11,266 nucleotides of DNA from UMGS755 sp045595795 (GTDB lineage: Bacteria > Bacillota > Clostridia > UBA1381 > UBA9506): positions 1 through 11,266 of the forward strand of contig JAZOBC010000043.1 of NCBI GenBank assembly GCA_045595795.1, written 5' to 3'. Positions 1 to 5,554 of the stretch are shown here, piece after piece. The translations under genes and the position numbers were made by a program. Position 1 is the stretch's first letter. Each line of letters begins with the position of its first letter. The notes beneath the pieces are model-generated. The model was not told the origin of the DNA. It made no database searches and saw nothing but the letters and a program-made list of their open reading frames with translations.

Positions 1-2487
1 AGGATTTACAGCATTTTTGCCGCCACGTACATAAATATATGTGACTTTACCACCATAACCGAGCAATCTGAAATCATTGGAGGTCAGATCGGTAGCACCG
101 GCTCTGCTTTCCGGAATCATATTAATTCTGGAGTTGTTTGCACTGTATACGAGACCAACATCAAAGCTACCATAACTTTGACCAATAATGGAGCTATTTG
201 TCAGGTTCAGCGATCTTGTCGCAAAGTCAAAGTCTTTGTACAAAGCGGTGATATAACCGACTTTCATAGAATGGAAACGAACGATATCACCGGGCTTGAG
301 TGCTGAAACATCAGAAGCCAGAGAATCAATAGCAAGGTAAGATTTGATTGTGCCATTAACGGAGAGGTTTACACCATAAACCGTGTCACCGTCTTCATCA
401 ACGGTTCTAAACACAGAGTCAACTAAACCAACTAATGCACCGGTTGACACGCCGCCGGCAGCGTTGACATCGTCAACCAAAACTACAACAGCACCTGCTG
501 TACCATAAATGTCCGTATCAAAGGAGGAGAAGGTATATTCATAACCGCCGGCAATAACGCCACTATCAATGGAGTATTCCATATCATCCTCACGGGCTGC
601 AGCTGCTTTAGGAATTGCAAAGAATTTGCAGTCACCGCCAACAGAGAACCGTGCCGCAGTATATTTGTATGAGGTGTAGGGACCAACAACACTACCTTCA
701 TATTTCATGGTTGTAAACGCGATATTGCGAGTGAGGCTGTTGTTAATGTCGGTGGTATTATTCATGTAAATGTATTCACCGGGTGTTTCTGCTGCTGCAT
801 AGTCAATCGCAGTCAGTCTGGGTTCAGCTTCGTTGTTCTTGCGATAACGAACCAGACGCTGTGCATCAGTTAAAGTATTGAAGGTTTCCTTCGTCAAAGT
901 AGAAGACGCAGTACGAACACCATCAATGGTAACGTTGTTAGCCAGCTTTAAGATGTCCATCTTACCATCTTCATTAAAGATTTTCACAGTAACATTGCCG
1001 CTTAAGCCGCTACCATCTTTGGCTGCTACAATCCAACCATATTTATAGTCAGAGGATGCATATTCAAGAGCCACCACTCTACCCGCTTCGTCTAACAGGA
1101 AGTCCTGTTCAACACCGGGCATTACGCTGCCCCAGAATGTGCCAAATGCATCATTCACGTCATATTTTACATCACCGATGGTAACAGTATTAGCAGATTT
1201 GGAATAGCCGCTGATTGTACCGGTGACTTTGTCCTGACAAATGATGATGGTATAGAGCTTTTTATCTTCAGAAGCCTGATAGCTGAGTAGCTGACCAACA
1301 GAAATGGCACTGAAATCAGTCTTGATGAGGTTGTCGCCATCCTTTACATAAACCTGATAGGTCACATCATCGCTTCTCAGTTCAACACTTGCGTTAGCCA
1401 ATTCGTTATCATAAATAGCCATACCGCCTAAACCGTTTTCCACACGAGATACCTTTAAATAGGAAGGATCTTCTGCAAAAATGGTTTCATAAACGTTGTC
1501 TTCATCAGCATCAATCAGGGTTAATGTGACAGTGTCTTTTGTAAAGTATGTGGCAGCATCGCCCTTGGAATATGCCTTACCGTTATAAATGAAGTTATAA
1601 GCGGGATCAATTTTATATTCCTCGTCATCTGCATCAGTTAAATAACCATTTGTGATAGCGCCACAATCTTTAGCAGATAAGGTTACAACGTCTGTGTTGA
1701 TAGGAGCAACAAAGGCAATGGTGTCTTTGCCGTCAATATCCTGATAATACACGTCAACCTGATAACCTAAGAGACTGCTGTCAACGGAACCGTAGAACTT
1801 CTTGCTGCCCAGCATGATACCGCCATTCACAGCACCGGATGCGCTATAAAGAGAAGAAAATTCGGTTGCTGTGATGATGCCGCGTTTCTTTTCCAGTCCA
1901 CGGATGGAGTTTAAAATAGAAGCATCTTTCACGATTTCCTTATCCTTAAAGCCTTCCAGCATCAGCATGTCAGCCTTTGCTACGCGTGCAAGGAAATAGA
2001 TTGCTTCATCAGCAGTAAAGGTATCATCAATACCCTTGTTCATGCCAATGGATAAAATGTTTGCATAGGATAAATATCCTGTGGGATAACCACCGCGAGA
2101 AGCTGCCTGTTCGCCATAGCCTAAAAGAGCGACAGCCATGCGCAGTGCCTGCGCATAGGTTACGGGGTTTTCGGGGTTAAATCTCTCTGCCTGTGAAATC
2201 ATATTGAGAGACAGAGCTGTGTAAATTTCCTGTGCATATGCGTGGCTTGCGGCCACATCACCAAATGTAGCTTCACCAATGCCGGGAACATCTTCATAAG
2301 CCAGACGTACCAGACCGGCTACCATTTCTGCACGGGTGACGGTTTCACCGGAAAAAGTAAGACCGTTTGTTAAATAGGAAACCATAGCGGTATTACCATC
2401 TAACGCTACCGTAGCTGAAACACCCATCGGTGCTACAGAAAGCAAGCATAAAATGGAGACTAAAAACAGGGTTAAAAACTTTTTCAT
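1..2487 (-). CDS. Large secreted SLH-domain surface protein, C-terminus beyond window
   Basis: This reading frame stays open for 829 codons from an ATG at 2487-2485 to the left edge, so the C-terminus is missing. A GGAGG at 2501-2497, 9 nt upstream of the ATG, supports the start. The ATG overlaps the stop of the upstream SLH gene as ATGA, suggesting translational coupling. Residues 1-25 form a signal peptide (MKK, hydrophobic core, likely cut after VSA). Residues about 37-175 look like three SLH-type repeats: TRAE at 51-54 is canonical, while the later ones (TYAQ at 110-113, TADE at 158-161) have drifted. The rest is beta-rich, acidic and Gly/Asp-rich, with segments such as LIDADEDNVYETIFAE near 324-339 and phrases like LKPGDIVRF that resemble the long extracellular regions of other clostridial SLH proteins. 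Its role is unknown. A wall-bound structural or glycan-contact protein is the best inference; no catalytic motif was seen. Confidence 0.88.
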   Translation of the reverse strand, partial: MKKFLTLFLVSILCLLSVAPMGVSATVALDGNTAMVSYLTNGLTFSGETVTRAEMVAGLVRLAYEDVPGIGEATFGDVAASHAYAQEIYTALSLNMISQAERFNPENPVTYAQALRMAVALLGYGEQAASRGGYPTGYLSYANILSIGMNKGIDDTFTADEAIYFLARVAKADMLMLEGFKDKEIVKDASILNSIRGLEKKRGIITATEFSSLYSASGAVNGGIMLGSKKFYGSVDSSLLGYQVDVYYQDIDGKDTIAFVAPINTDVVTLSAKDCGAITNGYLTDADDEEYKIDPAYNFIYNGKAYSKGDAATYFTKDTVTLTLIDADEDNVYETIFAEDPSYLKVSRVENGLGGMAIYDNELANASVELRSDDVTYQVYVKDGDNLIKTDFSAISVGQLLSYQASEDKKLYTIIICQDKVTGTISGYSKSANTVTIGDVKYDVNDAFGTFWGSVMPGVEQDFLLDEAGRVVALEYASSDYKYGWIVAAKDGSGLSGNVTVKIFNEDGKMDILKLANNVTIDGVRTASSTLTKETFNTLTDAQRLVRYRKNNEAEPRLTAIDYAAAETPGEYIYMNNTTDINNSLTRNIAFTTMKYEGSVVGPYTSYKYTAARFSVGGDCKFFAIPKAAAAREDDMEYSIDSGVIAGGYEYTFSSFDTDIYGTAGAVVVLVDDVNAAGGVSTGALVGLVDSVFRTVDEDGDTVYGVNLSVNGTIKSYLAIDSLASDVSALKPGDIVRFHSMKVGYITALYKDFDFATRSLNLTNSSIIGQSYGSFDVGLVYSANNSRINMIPESRAGATDLTSNDFRLLGYGGKVTYIYVRGGKNAVNP

Positions 2488-4214
2488 TCTGCCACACCTC
2501 CGTTTGTATGATTAGAAAGCCAAGTTCTTGCATTTAAGAGCATGGTCACTGCCTGCGCTCTTGTGGTATCGCTGACAGGAGCAAAGCTACCATCACCCAT
2601 ACCATTTAAAAGACCTGCGTCAACCATTGCAGCAATGTAACCTGCTGCATAGGGAGCCATAGAGTCTGCATCGTTGAATTTACCGTCAACGGAGCCTTCG
2701 GTCAGCTTCAGGAAACGACCCAGCATGGTTGCTGCATCCTGTCTGGTAACAGGTGCATTTGCATTGAAGTTGCCTTCAGAGTCGCCACCAACGATGCCTG
2801 CAGCAGCTGCAGCATTGGCATAAGAAGCATACCAAGCATCCGCCGATACATCACCGAAACCATGGTTATCAGCCAAAGCGACATCAAAGAGTTCGCAAAG
2901 AAGCTTTACAAATTCGCCTCTTGTAACGGTTTTGTCGGGACAGAAGCTGCCATCCTCATAACCGGAAGCAGCACCGATAGCTGCCATTTCGCTGATGGCT
3001 TTTTCTGCCCAGTGACCGCTGATGTCATTAAAGCGAGCAGCACTGCCCTGGTTTGCACCCTCATTATAATCGGGTTCGGTCTTGTTAGCTTCTTCGAACT
3101 GATTCACAGTTTCAGAAGCACTGGGACCCCATGAGGAGATACCGCCACCGAAACCGCCGGTATAACCGCCGCGGTTGTCATCTTCTTCTTCGTCTTCAAC
3201 TTTCTCAGCCAACTCTGCTTCATAAGCTACGGTAACAAGAGAAGCAAAATTGCTCTTTAAGGCTGAGAGGTCAGTCAGGTCTGAGAGCTTGCCGTAAAGG
3301 TTTTGGAATACCACTTCGGGATTGATCAAAGAATCATAATCGGTTCCGGCTGCAATGACATTTTTGAAATAGGTCGTTTCAGCCGTTTCACCGCGAACAA
3401 CGTTTTCTAAGCCCTTCCAGGTGGTAACAGATTTAACCTCTTCCATCATGCCTGCGCCATACACATCAGCCAAAGCAGAGGTTGTTTTTAAATCAAGACC
3501 GGCAACCGCTGTTAAATAAGAAGCTTTAACAGCCGCGTCCATATCGGTATACTGTGCTAAACAGTCAATATCCAGTGTTGCATCCTTGAGGTAATCTTCA
3601 TAATCTTCTAATTCCTCAGGTGTTGCGCCGTTCTGCAGCATGTATAATGCAACGGAACGCTGCATTTCACTCTGGAATTGACTTTCGGTGAAGCCAGGTG
3701 CTGCGGGACGAACCGCAAATAAATATTCAGATGTATAAGTAATATCAGGCAGTTCCAGTGCAACATTTAAGGGTGTTAAAAACCCTTCAATTTCACCACT
3801 GGTGGCAGAGCCATTTACATTGCCTAAGAGTGCTTCCAGTTCACCGCTGTTGATGTGAATAAACACGGTGGAATCCTTTTTAGTAGCACCGCTTGCAACG
3901 TTCACCTTATACTGTCCGGTTGTGAGGTTGGCAGGTAAATTAATCACAAGATTGAAATTACCGGATGCATCAGCCATAGTCACATCAATCACAGCCGGCA
4001 GATTCGAAGCGCTCACCGCATCTGCACTGTCTGTTGATCTCAAAATAAAAACTGAAACCAGGCTGCCGGCTGTTGCGCCTGTGCCGTTAATGGTCAGAAC
4101 CTCTGACGCATAAGTATAGTTCACAGTCAGCTCAGCTGCACTGGCAGGCACAACCAGCATAGTTGTCAAAATAAAAAGTGCTGTTAAAAGTGCCAGTATT
4201 TTTTTCATTTTCAT
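2484..4214 (-). CDS. Secreted protein with N-terminal beta module and three C-terminal SLH domains
   Basis: 576 residues. Residues 1-27 are a signal peptide (MKMKK, hydrophobic core, VPASAA). Residues 28-122 form a beta-sandwich-like module with the signature SGNF...LP...G.YKVNV, similar to the N-terminal module of the small secreted protein just upstream. Residues about 160-335 are predicted mostly helical and match no family I can name. Residues 337-392 are an acidic stretch (EDEEEDD) followed by a Gly/Ser-rich linker. Three SLH domains follow at about 393-444, 452-505 and 512-566, each with the F.D....W/Y...I..A...G...G...G.F.P...TR pattern and TRGE, TRQD and TRAQ in place of TRAE. SLH triplets normally bind pyruvylated secondary cell wall polymer, so this protein is probably wall-anchored by its C-terminus. 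An AAGGA 9 nt before the ATG supports the start. Its stop overlaps the next start as ATGA. Confidence 0.93.
   Translation of the reverse strand: MKMKKILALLTALFILTTMLVVPASAAELTVNYTYASEVLTINGTGATAGSLVSVFILRSTDSADAVSASNLPAVIDVTMADASGNFNLVINLPANLTTGQYKVNVASGATKKDSTVFIHINSGELEALLGNVNGSATSGEIEGFLTPLNVALELPDITYTSEYLFAVRPAAPGFTESQFQSEMQRSVALYMLQNGATPEELEDYEDYLKDATLDIDCLAQYTDMDAAVKASYLTAVAGLDLKTTSALADVYGAGMMEEVKSVTTWKGLENVVRGETAETTYFKNVIAAGTDYDSLINPEVVFQNLYGKLSDLTDLSALKSNFASLVTVAYEAELAEKVEDEEEDDNRGGYTGGFGGGISSWGPSASETVNQFEEANKTEPDYNEGANQGSAARFNDISGHWAEKAISEMAAIGAASGYEDGSFCPDKTVTRGEFVKLLCELFDVALADNHGFGDVSADAWYASYANAAAAAGIVGGDSEGNFNANAPVTRQDAATMLGRFLKLTEGSVDGKFNDADSMAPYAAGYIAAMVDAGLLNGMGDGSFAPVSDTTRAQAVTMLLNARTWLSNHTNGGVAE
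2497..2501 (-). promoter_or_regulatory. Strong Shine-Dalgarno site of the large SLH gene
   Basis: The minus strand reads GGAGG here, 9 nt before the ATG at 2487. It lies inside the last codons of the preceding SLH gene, so this gene can be re-initiated at its own site although its start overlaps the upstream stop by 4 nt. It decides the start of the open reading frame that runs off the left edge. Confidence 0.8.
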
Positions 4215-4347
4215 AAAACCCGTTCCTTTCCTCTGCGGTATTGGATTTTTAAGCTAAATTTTTATTGCAGGCGTAAAAATCCATTGCAGAAACAATCTCC
4301 GCCCGCAGATATACTCAATCTAAGCCGTGGCGAAACGCCCGACTTTG
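4215..4347 (-). other. Leader of the SLH gene with a 10-bp inverted repeat
   Basis: This 133-nt gap separates the small two-module gene from the SLH gene. It contains a perfect 10-bp inverted repeat, TGGATTTTTA at 4242-4251 and TAAAAATCCA at 4274-4283, with a 22-nt loop, ending about 27 nt before the SLH start codon. In the minus-strand transcript the hairpin is AU-rich and lies just upstream of the AGGAAAGGAA ribosome-binding region. There is no U-run after it, so it does not look like an intrinsic terminator. I see no convincing -35/-10 pair, so read-through from upstream is the simpler reading. Confidence 0.5.
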
Positions 4348-4974
4348 CTATCTTGCTGTGATATTACCACTCAAATCACCGCAAGATGGCTGCAGTGTGT
4401 CCATTCCGTTCCATAAATAGATGCGATAGGTGCTACCACCCGTAGACGGTACCGAAACACGCAAGGTGCCGTCGCTACTCGTATCGGAAAGACCTTTCAC
4501 CAATCGTCCCTGGGCATCATAGATGCCAATTAACATAACGGTTTTAGTATCTTTACTATAGGGCATCGTTGCAGAAACCACACCACCGGTTGTGCTAACC
4601 GATAGTTCGCTTACGTCCATGTGGCTGAAAATGCCCGATTCCCAGGTGCTTGCCCCATCCGAAACATTCACCTTATAAAGTCCTGAGGCAAAGCTTTCAG
4701 GCAACAAAAGATTCAACGAAAAGTTACCTGCATTGTCGGAATATACTGCTTCCATCAAAGCAGGCTGTGAGGCCTGGCTGACCTGCCCTGCGCTCACCGA
4801 AGCGCCCAAAACATAAACTGAAAGCACCTGATTTGCTTTTGCACCCGAGCCGCTGAGCACAATTCTTGAACCTGTGTAGTCCAAATCAGCTGTGAGCGCT
4901 GCTGCACCCACCACAGGAACAAGTTGCATTAAAAGCAGCACGCATGCCATTAAAAATATGAAAACCTTTTTCAT
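4348..4974 (-). CDS. Small secreted two-module protein (beta modules shared with neighbours)
   Basis: The protein is 208 residues from the ATG at 4974, or 210 from the ATG at 4980. I prefer 4974 because GGGGTGA (4987-4981) directly abuts the 4980 ATG but lies 6 nt from the 4974 one. Numbering from the longer form, a signal peptide ends near residue 26-27 (VVGAA). Residues 28-122 are a beta module with AGNF...LP...G.YKVNV, matching the N-terminal module of the downstream SLH protein. Residues 126-199 are a second beta module (GIYD..GRL, SDTSSDG, YLWN...LQP) matching the C-terminus of the 842-residue lectin-like protein. There is no SLH domain, lipobox, sortase motif or catalytic motif. It is probably a released or loosely attached extracellular protein; an adaptor role between the two neighbours is only inferred. 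The C-terminal module type is, from memory, frequent at the ends of clostridial secreted carbohydrate-active proteins. Confidence 0.85.
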   Translation of the reverse strand: MKKVFIFLMACVLLLMQLVPVVGAAALTADLDYTGSRIVLSGSGAKANQVLSVYVLGASVSAGQVSQASQPALMEAVYSDNAGNFSLNLLLPESFASGLYKVNVSDGASTWESGIFSHMDVSELSVSTTGGVVSATMPYSKDTKTVMLIGIYDAQGRLVKGLSDTSSDGTLRVSVPSTGGSTYRIYLWNGMDTLQPSCGDLSGNITAR

Positions 4975-4980
4975 TTTCAT

Positions 4981-5103
4981 TCACCCCATTATAGGTACCA
5001 ACGCAAAATTTTATGAAGCATCTCTCTGCTTCATAGTTTAAAAGCGGGGTTGCCGTTTCGTTATTTATCTGATACGACAACCCCAACAATGTACAACATA
5101 TTT
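4981..5103 (-). promoter_or_regulatory. Leader with two successive stem-loops upstream of the small secreted protein
   Basis: In the minus-strand transcript two hairpins precede the gene. The first pairs GGGGUUGUCG (5084-5075) with CGGCAACCCC (5055-5046), 10 bp including one G-U, around a 19-nt AU-rich loop. The second, 5035-5012, is a perfect 9-bp stem (UAUGAAGCA/UGCUUCAUA) with a 6-nt loop. After it come AAAATTTT and then the ribosome binding site at 4987-4981. The second stem has no clean U-run, so it is at best a weak terminator. The arrangement could be a structured 5' UTR or attenuator. I do not recognise it as a known riboswitch class. Confidence 0.45.
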
Positions 5104-5217
5104 AATAAGAAGATATTTTGAAAGAAGAAAGCCTTTCGGCGATTCCATTCATGCCTTCCCCGCAAAGGGAAGCTTCCATTTTTTGCGCCCCTTGCCTCGC
5201 GTGCCCTTTAGGGTAAG

Positions 5218-5286
5218 GGGAGAGGGCCACGAAGTGGCGAGGAGATACCGAATCCCTCCTGAAATCCTTGCGGATTTCTTCCCCCC
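5218..5286. repeat. Second inverted-repeat unit with two different arm hairpins
   Basis: The left arm reads GGGGAGAG, hairpin GCCAC-GAA-GTGGC (5226-5238), then AGGAG. The right arm, read on the minus strand, is GGGGGAAG, hairpin GAAATCC-GCAA-GGATTTC (5278-5261), then AGGAG. This is the same plan as the unit at 5331-5476: a constant G-run outer part and a purine-rich inner part around a hairpin that differs between arms. The boundaries are approximate. Confidence 0.5.
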
Positions 5287-5330
5287 TCGCGTGCCCGGAA
5301 CGGGTATTAGGCAAGGGGGGCCTTCGTTCA

Positions 5331-5476
5331 TGCCTTCCCCTTGAGGGGAAGGTGGCAAAACCGCAGGTTTTGACGGATGAGGTGGAAAAAGTTTTTCCCT
5401 TATCTAATATAACGGCGCTGCGGGCCTACACCTCATCAGTCACCTATTGGTGACAGCTTGCCCTCAAGGGGAAGCC
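5331..5476. repeat. Inverted-repeat unit with two different arm hairpins
   Basis: The left arm (5331-5384) holds the palindrome CCTTCCCCTTGAGGGGAAGG (5333-5352), then hairpin CAAAACC-GCA-GGTTTTG (5356-5372), then GATGAGGTG (5376-5384). The right arm (5429-5476) starts with the exact complement CACCTCATC (5429-5437), then hairpin GTCACC-TATT-GGTGAC (5439-5454), then CCCTCAAGGGGAAG. The arms are inverted copies of one unit in which only the hairpin sequence differs. The 44-bp spacer starts with half of a perfect 15-bp palindrome (GGAAAAAGTTTTTCC, 5384-5398). Confidence 0.7.
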
Positions 5477-5479
5477 TTT

Positions 5480-5501
5480 GGGAGGGGGGCAAGCCCCTCC
5501 C
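5480..5501. repeat. GC-rich 8-bp stem-loop near the edge of the repeat block
   Basis: GGGAGGGG (5480-5487) pairs with CCCCTCCC (5494-5501) around a 6-nt loop (GGCAAG). It has no adjacent T-run on either strand, so it is structure belonging to the repeat block rather than a terminator. Confidence 0.55.
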
Positions 5502-5554
5502 CTTCGATTACGCATCTGTTACAAATATCTTCTTATTTCATTTTATAAAATTAT

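Larger units (their letters stand above)
5104..5537. repeat. MITE-like palindromic repeat block bounded by 15-bp inverted repeats
   Basis: No gene is visible in this block. It starts with AATAAGAAGATATTT (5104-5118) and ends with the exact reverse complement AAATATCTTCTTATT (5523-5537). The interior is clearly more GC-rich than its AT-rich edges and is made of nested inverted repeats and hairpins. Short phrases recur: TTCATGCCTTCCCC begins at 5148 and 5327, and CTCGCGTGCCC occurs twice, near 5197 and 5286. There is no transposase and I see no clear target-site duplication, so mobility is inferred from the shape only. It lies between the stop of the lectin-like gene and the leader of the small secreted gene. 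Similar CCTTCCCC/GGGGAAGG repeats are familiar between genes of gut Clostridia. The short open frames inside it are by-products of the repeats. Confidence 0.75.

Noticed and set aside
4988..4993. A perfect TATAAT on the minus strand just before the small secreted gene
   Set aside because: It lies so close to the start codon that transcripts would begin at or inside the coding region, bypassing the ribosome binding site at 4987-4981. The -35 match is poor.
5104..5537. CRISPR array or tRNA/rRNA cluster as an explanation for the repeat-rich block
   Set aside because: Repeats are inverted, irregular in spacing and of different lengths, with no uniform spacers; no tRNA cloverleaf or rRNA motif was recognised.
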